Positions 24,716 to 34,191 are shown, numbered from the stretch's first letter. The stretch is DNA of 64,000 nt from RBG-16-66-20 sp040752005 (GCA_040752005.1 JBFMFX010000022.1:1-64000); one strand, 5' to 3'. The notes: a model not told the origin generated them from the letters alone. Made by a program: numbers and translations.

Positions 24716-26197
24716 CTACCGCCGCTTGCCGAGAATCGAGCCGAGCACGCCGCGCAGCACCTGCCGGCCCAGCTCCGAGCCGATGGCGCGCGCGGCGCTC
24801 TGCACGGCGGATTCGAGGACGCCTTTCGACTGCCTGCCGCCACGCGGGCCGGTGCGTCCGAAGAGAATCTCCCTGAGCACGCCGGCGGCGGGCTTCGCCG
24901 ATTCCGGCGCGCCTTCCTGGCGCTCGGCCGCGCGGCCCTTCAGCTTCTCGTACGCCGATTCCCGGTCCACCGCCTTGTCGTACTTGCCGGCAAGAGGCGA
25001 GGCGGCGATGAGGCTTCTTCGGTCGGCCTCCGAAATCGGGCCGAGGTGGCTCGCGGGCGGCACGACGAGCGCACGCTCGACGACCGACGGCCTGCCCTTT
25101 TCGTCGAGGAAGGACACCAGCGCCTCGCCCACCGCCAGCTCGGTGATCGCGCGCTCGACGTCGAGCCCGGGATTCGCGCGCAGCGTGCTCGCCGCCGCCT
25201 TCACCGCCTTCTGGTCGCGCGGGGTGAAGGCACGCAGCGCGTGCTGCACCCGGTTGCCGAGTTGTCCCAGCACCGACTCCGGGATGTCGAGCGGATTCTG
25301 CGTGACGAAATACACGCCCACGCCCCGGGAGCGGATGAGCCGCACCACTTGCTCGATTTTGTCAAGGAGCGCCTTCGGCGCCTCGTCGAAAAGCAGATGC
25401 GCCTCGTCGAAGAAAAAGACGAGCTTCGGCTTTTCCGCATCGCCCACTTCCGGCAGGTGCTCGAACAGCTCGGCGAGCAGCCACAGCAGGAACGTGCTGT
25501 AGAGCCGGGGCGAATTCATCAGTTTATCGGCGGCGAGGATATTGACGACGCCCCGGCCGCCGCTCGTGCGCATCAAATCCGCGATGTCGAACATCGGCTC
25601 GCCGAAGAAACGGTCCGCGCCCTGGCTCTCCAGCGCAAGGAGCCCCCTCTGGATCGCGCCGATCGAGGCGGCGGAGATATTGCCGTACTCGGTGGTGAAC
25701 TGCGCCGCGTTCTCGCCGGCGAATTGCAGCATCGCGCGCAGGTCCTTGGCGTCCAGGAGCAGCAGCCCGGAATCGTCGGCGATCTTGAACACGAGGTTGA
25801 GCACGCCCTCCTGCACCGGGTTCAGGCCGAGCATGCGCGCAAGGAGCAGCGGCCCCATGTCGGAAATCGTCGCCCGCACCGGGTGGCCCTGCTCGCCGAA
25901 GACGTCCCAGAACGCGACCGGACACGCTTCCCACCGCGGCTCGATCCTGAGCTTCCTGAACCTTTCCACTACCTTCGGGTTGTCGCCGCCGGGCTGCGCG
26001 AGTCCGCTCAGGTCGCCCTTGATGTCGGCCAAGAACACCGGCACGCCGATCGCGGAGAACGCGTGCGCCATCGTCTGCAGCGTCACGGTCTTGCCGGTGC
26101 CGGTCGCGCCGGCGATCAGCCCGTGGCGGTTGGCGAGCGCCGGCAGGAGGTGGAGCGCGGTCTTTCCGGCCTTGGCGATGAGAAGCGGCGCGGCCAT
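24716..26197 (-). CDS. HerA-like ATPase, DUF853 family
   Basis: 493 residues. Walker A GATGTGKT (residues 30-37) follows the family start HGLIAGATGTGKT, with DIKGDLSGLA, KLVFFFDEAHLLF as Walker B, and the arginine-rich VYFVTQNPLDIP and HALRAFTPRDQKA segments. A flexible linker then leads to a conserved C-terminal tail GRQVLRGVLGSILGKRR. Members are often annotated as cytosolic DNA-helicase HerA/YjgR-type proteins, but the cellular role is unproven. Divergent from yebC, 18 bases away. The ATG at MAAPLLIAKA was chosen as the family start. Confidence 0.88.
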   Translation of the reverse strand: MAAPLLIAKAGKTALHLLPALANRHGLIAGATGTGKTVTLQTMAHAFSAIGVPVFLADIKGDLSGLAQPGGDNPKVVERFRKLRIEPRWEACPVAFWDVFGEQGHPVRATISDMGPLLLARMLGLNPVQEGVLNLVFKIADDSGLLLLDAKDLRAMLQFAGENAAQFTTEYGNISAASIGAIQRGLLALESQGADRFFGEPMFDIADLMRTSGGRGVVNILAADKLMNSPRLYSTFLLWLLAELFEHLPEVGDAEKPKLVFFFDEAHLLFDEAPKALLDKIEQVVRLIRSRGVGVYFVTQNPLDIPESVLGQLGNRVQHALRAFTPRDQKAVKAAASTLRANPGLDVERAITELAVGEALVSFLDEKGRPSVVERALVVPPASHLGPISEADRRSLIAASPLAGKYDKAVDRESAYEKLKGRAAERQEGAPESAKPAAGVLREILFGRTGPRGGRQSKGVLESAVQSAARAIGSELGRQVLRGVLGSILGKRR

Positions 26198-26215
26198 GGG
26201 CAGTAAAATTATGGC

Positions 26216-26944
26216 ATGGCGGGTCACAGCAAATGGGCGAACATCAAGCACCGCAAGGCCGCGGCCGACGCGAAGAAGGGCAAGATCTTCACGCGACTGA
26301 TCCGCGAGATCACGGTGGCGGCGAAACTGGGCGGCGGCGACCCGGGCTCGAATCCGCGGCTGCGTCTCGCCCTCGAGAAGGCGCGCGACGCCAATCTCTC
26401 GAAAGACAGCATCCAGCGCGCGATCCAGCGCGGCACCGGCGAGCTGGAGGGAGCCGCCTACGAGGAGGTGCGCTACGAAGGCTACGGGCCGGGGGGCGCC
26501 GCGGTGATGGTGGACTGCCTGACCGACAACCGCACCCGCACGGTGGCCGAGGTACGGCACGCCTTCACCAAGCACGGCGGCAACCTCGGCGCCGACGGGT
26601 CGGTCGCGTACCTGTTCCGGCATTGCGGCCAGTTCGTGTTCGCGCCCGGCACGCCGGAGGACAAGGTGATGGAGGCGGCGCTGGAGGCCGGCGCCGATGA
26701 CGTGGTCACGAACGACGACGGTTCGATCGAGGTGATCTGCGCGCCGGCCGACTTCGAAAGCGTGAAGGCGGCCCTGGAGAAGGCGGGCCTGAAGCCGGAG
26801 CTTGCCGAAATCACCATGAAGGCGCTCAACGAGGTGGAGCTCGGGGGCGAGGAGGCGGCGCGCATGCGGCGGCTGCTCGATGCGCTGGAGGCGCTCGACG
26901 ACGTGCAGAACGTCTATACCAGCGCCGCGCTCGAAGCGGCGTGA
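26216..26944 (+). CDS. yebC: YebC/PmpR-family protein (TACO1 type)
   Basis: 242 residues beginning MAGHSKWANIKHRKAAAD-type, the signature start of the family, with SKDSIQRAIQRGTGE and GGNLGADGSVAYLF in the middle. Family members act as DNA-binding regulators and, more recently shown, in resolving ribosome stalls at proline-rich stretches. TAAAAT ends 6 bases before the ATG, so the leader would be very short if that box is used. It precedes ruvC with an overlapping GTG, the common proteobacterial yebC-ruvCAB arrangement. Confidence 0.96.
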   Translation: MAGHSKWANIKHRKAAADAKKGKIFTRLIREITVAAKLGGGDPGSNPRLRLALEKARDANLSKDSIQRAIQRGTGELEGAAYEEVRYEGYGPGGAAVMVDCLTDNRTRTVAEVRHAFTKHGGNLGADGSVAYLFRHCGQFVFAPGTPEDKVMEAALEAGADDVVTNDDGSIEVICAPADFESVKAALEKAGLKPELAEITMKALNEVELGGEEAARMRRLLDALEALDDVQNVYTSAALEAA

Positions 26945-27456
26945 GAGTTCTCGGCATTGACCCGGGCCTACGCGCGACCGGATTCGGCGTCATCGAGCGC
27001 TCCGGCGGCCGGCTGCGCTACCTCTCGAGCGGCACGGTGCGCTCCGGCGCCGGCGACCTCGCGGCGCGGCTCAAGGTGCTGCTGGAGGGGCTCGGGGAGG
27101 TGATCCGGCGGGCGAACCCGACCGAGGTCGCGATCGAGAAGGTGTTCGTCAACGTCAATGCGCAGTCCACCCTTGCGCTCGGGCAGGCGCGCGGAACCGC
27201 GATCTGCGCCGCCGTGCTCGCCGGGCTGCCGGTCTCCGAGTACACTGCGCTGCAGGTAAAGCAGGCGGTGGTGGGCAACGGCCACGCCTCCAAAGGGCAG
27301 GTGCAGCACATGGTGAAGCGGCTGCTCGCGTTGCCGGGAGACCCCAGCCCCGATGCCGCCGACGCGCTCGCCTGCGCGATCTGTCATGCGCACGGCGCGG
27401 GCACCGGTCGCTATTCGCTGCGCGGTCGCAGGCTGCGCCGAGGGCGGCTGGCGTGA
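26941..27456 (+). CDS. ruvC: Crossover junction endodeoxyribonuclease RuvC
   Basis: 171 residues, full length. The RNase-H-like fold starts VLGIDPGLRATGFGV with the first catalytic Asp; the second acid lies in VAIEKVFVN (Glu) and the C-terminal acids in DAADALACAICH. It resolves Holliday junctions with RuvAB. The GTG start overlaps the yebC stop (GTGA). Confidence 0.96.
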   Translation: MRVLGIDPGLRATGFGVIERSGGRLRYLSSGTVRSGAGDLAARLKVLLEGLGEVIRRANPTEVAIEKVFVNVNAQSTLALGQARGTAICAAVLAGLPVSEYTALQVKQAVVGNGHASKGQVQHMVKRLLALPGDPSPDAADALACAICHAHGAGTGRYSLRGRRLRRGRLA

Positions 27457-27517
27457 GCCGGGGCCGGTCGAGGGGGGCGCCGCGCCGGGTCGGCCGGAAG
27501 AAAACGGGGTGCCGTCC

Positions 27518-28093
27518 TTGATCGGCCGCCTGACAGGAAGGCTCACCGCCAAGCATCCGCCGCAGGTGTTGATCGAGGTGGGCGGCGTCGCCTACGAGGT
27601 GGACGTGCCGATGAGCACGTTCTACGCGCTGCCCGCCACCGGCGAGCCGGTGACGCTGCACACGCACCTCGTCGTGCGCGAGGACGCGCACGTCCTGTAC
27701 GGTTTTGCGACGCTGGAGGAGCGCGCGGCGTTCCGCCAGCTCATCCGCATCTCCGGCGTCGGGGCGCGCACCGCGCTCGCGGTGCTCTCGGGGCTCTCGG
27801 TCGCCGATCTCGCGCAGGCGGTGGCGCTGCAGGAACCGGCCCGGCTCACGAAGATCCCCGGCATCGGCAGAAAGACCGCCGAGCGGCTGCTGCTCGAGCT
27901 CAAGGGCAGGCTCGCCGATGCGCTGCCGGCGCCTGCGGGCGCCTCGACCGACGGCGCGACCGACATCCTGAACGCGCTGCTCGCGCTCGGCTACAGCGAG
28001 AAGGAGGCGCGCGGCGCGCTGCAAGGTTTGCCGCCGGGAATCGGCGTCGCCGAGGGCATCCGCGCGGCGCTCAAGGCCCTGGCAAAATCCTGA
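27518..28093 (+). CDS. ruvA: Holliday junction helicase subunit RuvA
   Basis: 191 residues with the family N-terminus IGRLTGRL immediately after a TTG, helix-hairpin-helix motifs ISGVGARTALAVLSG and IPGIGRKTAERLLLEL, and the C-terminal RuvB-binding domain DILNALLALGYSEKEA. The TTG was chosen because family members begin M-I-G-R-L; a GTG three codons upstream (27509) is an alternative with a GGAAG box. The tetramer binds junctions and recruits RuvB, encoded 3 bases downstream. Confidence 0.93.
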   Translation: MIGRLTGRLTAKHPPQVLIEVGGVAYEVDVPMSTFYALPATGEPVTLHTHLVVREDAHVLYGFATLEERAAFRQLIRISGVGARTALAVLSGLSVADLAQAVALQEPARLTKIPGIGRKTAERLLLELKGRLADALPAPAGASTDGATDILNALLALGYSEKEARGALQGLPPGIGVAEGIRAALKALAKS

Positions 28094-28096
28094 CCG

Positions 28097-29134
28097 ATGG
28101 CGATCGAGACCGACCGGCTGATCTCGGCGGCGCCGCTCGCGGGCGAGGAAGAGCGCATCGAACGCACGCTGCGCCCGGCCACCCTCGCCGAATACGTCGG
28201 GCAGAAGAAGATCCGCGCGCAGCTGGAGATCTTCATCCAGGCGGCGCGCGAGCGGCGCGAGGCGCTGGATCATGTGCTGCTCTTCGGCCCTCCGGGCCTG
28301 GGCAAGACCACGCTCGCGCACATCATCGCGCGGGAGCTGGGCGTAAGCCTTCGCCAGACCTCCGGGCCGGTGCTCGAGCGGCCCGGAGATCTCGCCGCGA
28401 TGCTCACCAACCTCGAGCCGCGCGACGTGCTGTTCATTGACGAGATCCACCGCCTCTCGCCGGTGGTGGAGGAGATCCTGTACCCGGCGCTGGAGGACTA
28501 CAAGCTCGACATCATGATCGGCGAGGGGCCGGCGGCGCGCTCGATCAAGCTCGACCTGCCGCCGTTCACGCTGGTGGGCGCGACCACGCGCGCCGGCATG
28601 CTCACCAATCCGCTGCGCGACCGCTTCGGCATCGTCGCGCGCCTGGAGTTCTACGACGAGGCCGAACTCGCCGCGATCGTGCGCCGCTCCGCGGGCCTGC
28701 TCGATGTGGCGATCGAGGAGGAGGGCGCGGCCGAGATCGCGCGCCGCGCGCGCGGCACTCCCCGCATCGCCAACCGGCTGCTGCGGCGGGTGCGCGACTA
28801 CGCGCAGGTGAAGGCCGACGGCCGCGTGACGCGGGCGGTGGCCGATGCTGCGCTCGCGATGCTCGAGGTGGACGCGGTGGGGCTGGACGTCATGGACCGC
28901 AAGCTGCTGCTTGCCGTGATCGAGAAGTTTTCCGGCGGCCCGGTCGGGCTGGAGAACCTCGCGCACGCGATCGGCGAGGAGGTGGACACGATCGAGGACG
29001 TGCTCGAGCCCTACCTCATCCAGTCCGGGTATCTGCAGCGCACGCAGCGCGGCCGAATGGCGACGCTTGCCGCCTACCGCCATTTCGGCATCGTCGCGCC
29101 GGCGGCGGCGCGCGACCTGCTCGCGGGCGACTGA
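28097..29134 (+). CDS. ruvB: Holliday junction helicase motor RuvB
   Basis: 345 residues. AAA+ ATPase with Walker A GPPGLGKTT, Walker B FIDEIHRLS, the RuvB hairpin and the sensor segment ATTRAGMLTNPLRDRFG, and a winged-helix C-terminal domain ending in GYLQRTQRGRMAT. It drives branch migration with RuvA. Standard length and operon position. Confidence 0.97.
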   Translation: MAIETDRLISAAPLAGEEERIERTLRPATLAEYVGQKKIRAQLEIFIQAARERREALDHVLLFGPPGLGKTTLAHIIARELGVSLRQTSGPVLERPGDLAAMLTNLEPRDVLFIDEIHRLSPVVEEILYPALEDYKLDIMIGEGPAARSIKLDLPPFTLVGATTRAGMLTNPLRDRFGIVARLEFYDEAELAAIVRRSAGLLDVAIEEEGAAEIARRARGTPRIANRLLRRVRDYAQVKADGRVTRAVADAALAMLEVDAVGLDVMDRKLLLAVIEKFSGGPVGLENLAHAIGEEVDTIEDVLEPYLIQSGYLQRTQRGRMATLAAYRHFGIVAPAAARDLLAGD

Positions 29135-29217
29135 GGAACGATCGCGACCGCAGGCGGCCGGATTCGCGCCCGCGCGCGGCGGGCGCCCCGGGCGCATGCG
29201 TGGGCTACAATCGGCCG

Positions 29218-29640
29218 GTGCTGCAAGTGCCCGGCCCGGAAAAGGAATTTGCCTGGCAGGTGCGGGTCTATTACGAGGACACGGACCGTGGCGGCGTGGT
29301 GTACTACGCCAACTATCTGCGCTACTTCGAGCGCGCCCGCACCGAATGGCTGCGCGCGCTCGGCGTGGACCAGGAGCGCATGGCGGCCGAGCAGGGCCTC
29401 GGCTTCGTCGTGGTGCGCGCCGAGATTGACTTTCGCACCGGCGCGCGGCTCGACGATCTGCTCACGGTGACCGTGCGACTGCTCGAGGCGCGCCGCGCCT
29501 GGTTCTGGCTCGGCCAGCAGGCGCGGCTCGCCGACGGGCGCGTGTGCGCCGAGGCTCGCATCAAGGCCGCGTGCGTGCGCCACCGCGACATGCGCCCGCA
29601 GCCGCTGCCGGCCGGGCTTCGCGCGAGGATCGCCGCATGA
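29218..29640 (+). CDS. ybgC: Acyl-CoA thioesterase YbgC
   Basis: 140 residues from the GTG at 29218. Hot-dog fold thioesterase with the family signature RVYYEDTDRGGVVYYANYLRYFERART, including the catalytic Asp in EDTD. A GTG further upstream (29200) would run the reading frame through a TACAAT box that looks like the promoter, so the shorter form is preferred; 29227 is another option. YbgC heads the tol-pal cluster in many proteobacteria, and it overlaps tolQ here. Confidence 0.9.
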   Translation: MLQVPGPEKEFAWQVRVYYEDTDRGGVVYYANYLRYFERARTEWLRALGVDQERMAAEQGLGFVVVRAEIDFRTGARLDDLLTVTVRLLEARRAWFWLGQQARLADGRVCAEARIKAACVRHRDMRPQPLPAGLRARIAA

Positions 29641-30320
29641 CGGTGACGCAGGACTACGAGCTGTGGACGCTGATCGCCAACGCCTCCCTGGTGGTGAAGG
29701 CGGTGATGGCGCTGCTCGCCGCGGTGTCGTTCATGTCGTGGATGTTCATTTTCCGCAAGTGGTTCACGATCCGGCGCGCGCGCGAGCAGACCGACCAGTT
29801 CGAGCGCGAGTTCTGGAGCGGCAACGACCTCAACGCGCTGTACCAGGGGGCGGTGAACGCGCGCCATAGCATCGGCAGCCTGGAGCGCATCTTCGAGGCG
29901 GGCTACCGCGAGTTCGCCAAGCTGCGCGGACAGCGCGGCACCGACGCCTCCGTGATGGTGGACGGCGCGCGCCGCGCGATGCGCGCCACCTACCAGCGCG
30001 AGATGGATTTCCTCGAGCGCCATCTCGCCTTTCTCGCCTCCACCGGCTCGGTGAGCCCGTACGTGGGCCTTTTCGGCACGGTGTGGGGAATCATGCATGC
30101 GTTTCGCAGCCTCGCCAGCGTGCAGCAGGCCACCCTCGCGCAGGTCGCCCCCGGCATCGCCGAGGCGCTGATCGCCACCGCGATCGGCCTGTTCGCCGCC
30201 ATCCCGGCCGTGGTCGCCTACAACCGCTTCTCGCACGACATTGACCGGCTCGCGATCCGCTTCGAGAGCTTCATGGAGGAGTTCTCGAACGTGCTGCAGC
30301 GCCAGACGGCGGTGAGGTAG
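29637..30320 (+). CDS. tolQ: Tol-Pal energy-coupling protein TolQ
   Basis: 227 residues, inner-membrane protein with three membrane segments (about residues 15-37, 130-155 and 165-190). The proton-channel region VSPYVGLFGTVWGIMHAF and IAEALIATAIGLFAAIPAVVAYN is typical of the MotA/TolQ/ExbB family. It works with TolR to energise TolA during outer-membrane constriction. The ATG overlaps the ybgC stop. Confidence 0.96.
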   Translation: MTVTQDYELWTLIANASLVVKAVMALLAAVSFMSWMFIFRKWFTIRRAREQTDQFEREFWSGNDLNALYQGAVNARHSIGSLERIFEAGYREFAKLRGQRGTDASVMVDGARRAMRATYQREMDFLERHLAFLASTGSVSPYVGLFGTVWGIMHAFRSLASVQQATLAQVAPGIAEALIATAIGLFAAIPAVVAYNRFSHDIDRLAIRFESFMEEFSNVLQRQTAVR

Positions 30321-30326
30321 GCGGGG

Positions 30327-30740
30327 ATGTCGCGGCTGCACTCGCGGCGGGCGCCGATGCACGAGATCAACGTCGTACCGTACGTGGACGTGATGCTCGT
30401 GCTGCTGGTCATTTTCATGGTGACCGCGCCGCTCGTCGCACCCGGCGTGATCGACCTGCCGTCGGTGGATAAGGCCTCGGCGCCCAAGCTCGCGCCGATC
30501 GAGATCCTGATCGCCGAGGACCGCAGCCTGACGCTTCGCGAGCGCGACGCCGCCGGCCGCATTCTCGCCGAGCGGCCGATCCGGCGCGACGAGATCGCGA
30601 AGGCGGTGAAGGACCCGAAGACGCCGGTGCTGATCGCCGGCGACCGCAACGTGAAATACGAGGCGGTGCTCGCCCTCATGGACGAGCTGCGCGCCAGGGG
30701 CGTCGAGCGCGTCGGCCTGCAGGTGAAACCGAGGCAATGA
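30327..30740 (+). CDS. tolR: Tol-Pal protein TolR
   Basis: 137 residues with one membrane segment after a short cytoplasmic start; the proton-carrying Asp lies in VVPYVDVMLVLLVIFMV. The periplasmic domain is of the ExbD/TolR type and ends in RGVERVGLQVK. It follows tolQ by 6 bases and overlaps tolA (ATGA). Confidence 0.95.
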   Translation: MSRLHSRRAPMHEINVVPYVDVMLVLLVIFMVTAPLVAPGVIDLPSVDKASAPKLAPIEILIAEDRSLTLRERDAAGRILAERPIRRDEIAKAVKDPKTPVLIAGDRNVKYEAVLALMDELRARGVERVGLQVKPRQ

Positions 30741-31510
30741 CGGCGGCGGTCTTCGACGAACGCGCCGAGCCGGGCGCGCTCGCCTCGGCGTTTCTCGCGG
30801 CGCTCGTGCATATCGCGCTGCTTGCCGTTCTCGTCCTCGGCGTGCGCTGGCAGAACCCGCCGCCGGAGCCGGTGAGCGCGGAGCTGTGGGACGCACCGCA
30901 GGCCGCGCCCCCGCCTGCGCCCGCTGCGAAAGCGGAACCGCCGCCTGCGGCGGTGCCGAAACCGGAGCCGCGCATCGAGAAGCCCGACATCGAGGTGAAG
31001 GCGCCGCCGAAGCCGAAACCCGAGCCGCCGAAATCGGCCCCGAGGCCGGAGCCGCCCAGAATCGCACCGAAGTCCAACGCAGAAAAGGCGGCGCCCAGGC
31101 CGCCGGTGGACGCCGACGTGCAGCGGCGGTTGCGCGAGGAGCTGGCGCGCGAGCAGCAGCAGCTTGCGCTGGAGCACGAGCGCGCGGCGATCCGCGACAG
31201 CCTCGCGCGCGACGCCGCGGCCGAGCGCGCGCGCGCGCTCGCCACCTGGGTGGACAGGATCCGCGCCAAGATCCGCGGCAACATCCTGCTGCCGCCGGAC
31301 TTGAAGGGCAACCCCGAGGCCATCTTCGACGTGGTGCAACTGCCCACCGGCGAAGTGCTCTCGGTGAAGCTGCGCAAGTCGAGCGGGCACGCCGGCTACG
31401 ACCAGGCGGTCGAGCGCGCGATCCTCAAGTCTTCGCCGCTGCCCAGGCCCGATCGGCCGGAACTTTTTCAGCGCGAGCTGGAGCTGAGGTTCCGGCCGCT
31501 CGACCGGTGA
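30737..31510 (+). CDS. tolA: Tol-Pal protein TolA
   Basis: 257 residues: an N-terminal membrane anchor (about residues 15-38), a proline/lysine/alanine-rich periplasmic stretch, a charged coiled helix (REELAREQQQLALEHERAAIRD in outline) and a C-terminal TolA/TonB-like domain (VVQLPTGEVLSVKLRKSSGHAGYDQAVERAI). It is shorter than the E. coli protein because the helical arm is reduced. It links TolQR in the inner membrane to TolB/Pal. Confidence 0.93.
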   Translation: MTAAVFDERAEPGALASAFLAALVHIALLAVLVLGVRWQNPPPEPVSAELWDAPQAAPPPAPAAKAEPPPAAVPKPEPRIEKPDIEVKAPPKPKPEPPKSAPRPEPPRIAPKSNAEKAAPRPPVDADVQRRLREELAREQQQLALEHERAAIRDSLARDAAAERARALATWVDRIRAKIRGNILLPPDLKGNPEAIFDVVQLPTGEVLSVKLRKSSGHAGYDQAVERAILKSSPLPRPDRPELFQRELELRFRPLDR

Positions 31511-31543
31511 GGCGACACGCTTTGCCCCTATAATTCGGCGCGC

Positions 31544-32812
31544 ATGCGCAGGCTCGCCGCCGCTCTCGCTACTGCGGTCGTTCCGGTTTTCGCCAGCGCG
31601 CAGCTCACGATCGAGATCACCGGCGCGGGCGCGCAGCGCATCCCGATCGCGGTGGCGCCATTCGCGGGCGAGGCGGCGCTCGGCTCGGGCATCAGCGCGA
31701 TCGTCAAGGCGGACCTGGAGCGCAGCGGCCTGTTTCGCGTGCTCCAGCTGCCGCCGCTGGTGCCGGTGCCGACCGAGGCGAGCGCCGTCAACTACGCCGA
31801 GTGGCGCTCGCGGCTCGCCGACGCGCTGGTGCTCGGCTCGGCGGCCGTGCGCGCCGATGGCCGCTACGAGGTGCGCTTCAAGCTGCATGACGTGGTGAAG
31901 GGGGCGGACCTCTCCGGCGTCGCCTATACGCTGCCGCGAGAGCAGGCGCGCGCCACGGCGCACCGCATCGCCGATTACGTCTACGAGAAGCTCACCGGCA
32001 CGAAGGGCGTCTTCTCGACCCGCATCGCCTACGTGGTCAAGCGCGGCAGCCGCTACGAGCTGAAGATCGCGGATGCCGACGGCGCGGGCGAGGAAACGGC
32101 GCTGGTGTCGCTCGAACCCATCATTTCGCCGGCCTGGTCGCCCGACGGGCGGCGGCTCGCCTACGTCTCGTTCGAGAACAAGAAGCCGGTGATCTACGTG
32201 CATTCGCTCGCCGACGGCAAGCGGCAGGTGGCGGCGAATTTCAAAGGCTCGAACTCGGCGCCGGCGTGGTCGCCCGACGGCACGCGGCTCGCGGTGGCGC
32301 TCTCGCGCGAAGGCGGCACGCAGCTCTACCTCATCAATCCGGATGGCAGCGGCCTGCGCCGCCTCACGCAGTCGAACGCGGTGGATACGGAACCGGCGTT
32401 TTCGCCCGATGGTCAAATCTTGTACTTCACTTCCGACCGGGGCGGCAGCCCGCAGATCTACCGCATGCCGGTCGCGGGCGGGGAGCCGCAGCGGGTGACC
32501 TTCGAGGGTGCGTACAACGTATCGCCGCGGGTGAGCCCGGACGGTAAGCTGCTAGCCTACATCACGCGCACGAATGGGCGCTTTCAGCTCGCGGTGATGG
32601 ATCTGGCGAGCCGTCAGGTTCAGGTGCTCACCGACAGCGACCGCGACGAGTCGCCGAGCTTCGCGCCCAATGGCCGCATGATCCTGATCGCGACGGTGAT
32701 CGGCGGCCGCGGCGTGCTCTCGGCGGTGTCGGCCGACGGGCGCGTGAAGCAGCGCCTGACCGTCTCGGCGGGCGACGTACGCGAGCCGGCCTGGGGACCG
32801 TTCACCAACTAA
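31544..32812 (+). CDS. tolB: Tol-Pal periplasmic beta-propeller TolB
   Basis: 422 residues with a signal peptide (cleavage near ASAQ, about residue 19). The N-terminal alpha/beta domain is followed by WD40-like repeats, each with a SPDGRRLAYVS-, SPDGTRLAV- or SPDGQILYFTS-type strand, forming the six-bladed propeller that binds Pal. A TATAAT lies 9 bases before the ATG, but no -35 element is convincing. Confidence 0.96.
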   Translation: MRRLAAALATAVVPVFASAQLTIEITGAGAQRIPIAVAPFAGEAALGSGISAIVKADLERSGLFRVLQLPPLVPVPTEASAVNYAEWRSRLADALVLGSAAVRADGRYEVRFKLHDVVKGADLSGVAYTLPREQARATAHRIADYVYEKLTGTKGVFSTRIAYVVKRGSRYELKIADADGAGEETALVSLEPIISPAWSPDGRRLAYVSFENKKPVIYVHSLADGKRQVAANFKGSNSAPAWSPDGTRLAVALSREGGTQLYLINPDGSGLRRLTQSNAVDTEPAFSPDGQILYFTSDRGGSPQIYRMPVAGGEPQRVTFEGAYNVSPRVSPDGKLLAYITRTNGRFQLAVMDLASRQVQVLTDSDRDESPSFAPNGRMILIATVIGGRGVLSAVSADGRVKQRLTVSAGDVREPAWGPFTN

Positions 32813-32831
32813 CCGCAAAGGAGCGAAAACC

Positions 32832-33398
32832 ATGCGACCGATCGTCATTGCCGCGCTGCTCGCGGCAGCGCTTGCCGGATGCAGCAGCACCCCCGAGGAG
32901 GAGCAGTCGCCCGCCGGCGTCGAGGAACGCCAGCCCGGGACGGGCGCCGCCGCAGGCGGTGCGCAACCGCAACCGGTAAAGCCCGGGGAGGTCGCGCGCG
33001 TGGACCTGACGGCGGGCAAGCCGCAGGCGCCGAACCCGCTCAAGGACCCCGCGAGCATCCTGTCGCGGCGCTCGGTCTACTTCGATTACGACAAGTACGA
33101 CATCAAGGACGAATTCCGGCCGCTGATCGAGGCGCACGCGAAATACCTGCGCGAGCACCCGGAGGCGAAGGTGCTCGTCCAGGGCAACGCCGACGAGCGC
33201 GGCAGCCGCGAGTACAACGTCGGGCTCGGGCAGCGGCGTTCCGACGCGGTCAAGCGCATGCTGATGCTGCTCGGAGCGAAGGAGGCGCAAATCGAGTCGG
33301 TGAGCCTGGGCGAGGAAAAGCCGGTCTGCACCGAGTCGAACGAGGCGTGCTGGGCGAAGAACCGGCGCGGCGACATCCTGTATCAGGGCGAGTACTGA
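32832..33398 (+). CDS. pal: Peptidoglycan-associated lipoprotein Pal
   Basis: 188 residues. Lipoprotein signal with lipobox LAGC (Cys17), a disordered linker, then the OmpA-like domain with SVYFDYDKYDIKDEFRP, the peptidoglycan-binding region VQGNADERGSREYNVGLGQRRSDAV and a C-terminal disulfide pair in CTESNEACW. An AAAGGAG ribosome-binding site is present. It anchors the outer membrane to the cell wall. Confidence 0.97.
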   Translation: MRPIVIAALLAAALAGCSSTPEEEQSPAGVEERQPGTGAAAGGAQPQPVKPGEVARVDLTAGKPQAPNPLKDPASILSRRSVYFDYDKYDIKDEFRPLIEAHAKYLREHPEAKVLVQGNADERGSREYNVGLGQRRSDAVKRMLMLLGAKEAQIESVSLGEEKPVCTESNEACWAKNRRGDILYQGEY

Positions 33399-33405
33399 GG
33401 GCCGC

Positions 33406-34191
33406 TTGAAGCGCCGCCTCGCCGCCGCCCTCGCCGCCGCCGCGCTCGCCGCGCCCGCGACCGCGCAGGGTCTGTTCGACGACAACGTCGCGCGCCAGCG
33501 TATCGCCGACCTGCGCAGGCAGGTGGAGGCGGCGCACCAGGCATTCGAGGAGCGCCTGGCGAAGCTGGAGGACCGCTCGGCGCTGATCGAGCTTGCCGGG
33601 CAGATCGAGGCGCTGCGCGCGGAGATCGCGCGGCTGCGCGGGCAACTCGAAGTGATGCAGCATCAGGCCGAGACGGCCGACAGGCGCGGCAAGGAGCTGT
33701 ATCTGGACATTGACACCCGCCTGAGAAAGCTCGAGCAGGCGCGCGAGCAGGCCGCGGCGCAGGCGGAAAAGCCCCCGGCCGAGACCTCGCCGACGGCGGC
33801 GGAAACGAAGGCCTACGAGGCGGCGCTCAACCAGTTCAAGCTCGGCAACTACGCGCTCGCGATCTCGGCGTTCCAGGGTTTTCTGGTCACGTACCCGGCC
33901 TCGAAGCTCGCGCCCTCGGCGCAGTACTGGATCGGCAACGCGCATTTCGCGCAGCGCGACTACAAGCAGGCGATCGCCGCGCAGCAGAAGGTGGTTTCGG
34001 CCTGGCCGGAGGACGCCAAGGCCCCGGACGCGATGCTCAACATCGCCTCGTCGCAGGAGGCGCTCGGCGACCGGCGCGGCGCGCAGAAGACGCTGCAGGA
34101 CCTGATTGCCCGCTATCCGAACAGCGCCGCGGCGGCGAGCGCGCGCCAGCGCCTGCAGGCCCTCGGACAGGCACCGGCAAAAAAACGCTGA
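33406..34191 (+). CDS. cpoB: Cell division coordinator CpoB (YbgF)
   Basis: 261 residues from a TTG. Signal peptide ending ATAQG, an N-terminal coiled coil (about residues 25-115) for trimerisation, then tetratricopeptide repeats (AYEAALNQFKLGNYALAISAFQGFL and following). CpoB links the Tol system to PBP1b during septation. The stop overlaps the CTG at which queC appears to begin. Confidence 0.93.
   Translation: MKRRLAAALAAAALAAPATAQGLFDDNVARQRIADLRRQVEAAHQAFEERLAKLEDRSALIELAGQIEALRAEIARLRGQLEVMQHQAETADRRGKELYLDIDTRLRKLEQAREQAAAQAEKPPAETSPTAAETKAYEAALNQFKLGNYALAISAFQGFLVTYPASKLAPSAQYWIGNAHFAQRDYKQAIAAQQKVVSAWPEDAKAPDAMLNIASSQEALGDRRGAQKTLQDLIARYPNSAAAASARQRLQALGQAPAKKR

Noticed and set aside
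24716..26623. Longer start for the DUF853 ATPase at 26623
   Set aside because: The extension is antisense to yebC and lacks family residues; the ATG at 26197 matches the family N-terminus.
29200..29220. Upstream GTG start for ybgC at 29200
   Set aside because: The reading frame would include a TACAAT box and residues not found in the family.
31529..31534. TATAAT before tolB as a separate promoter
   Set aside because: No -35 element at a workable distance, and the tol genes are closely packed, so it was not listed as a feature.
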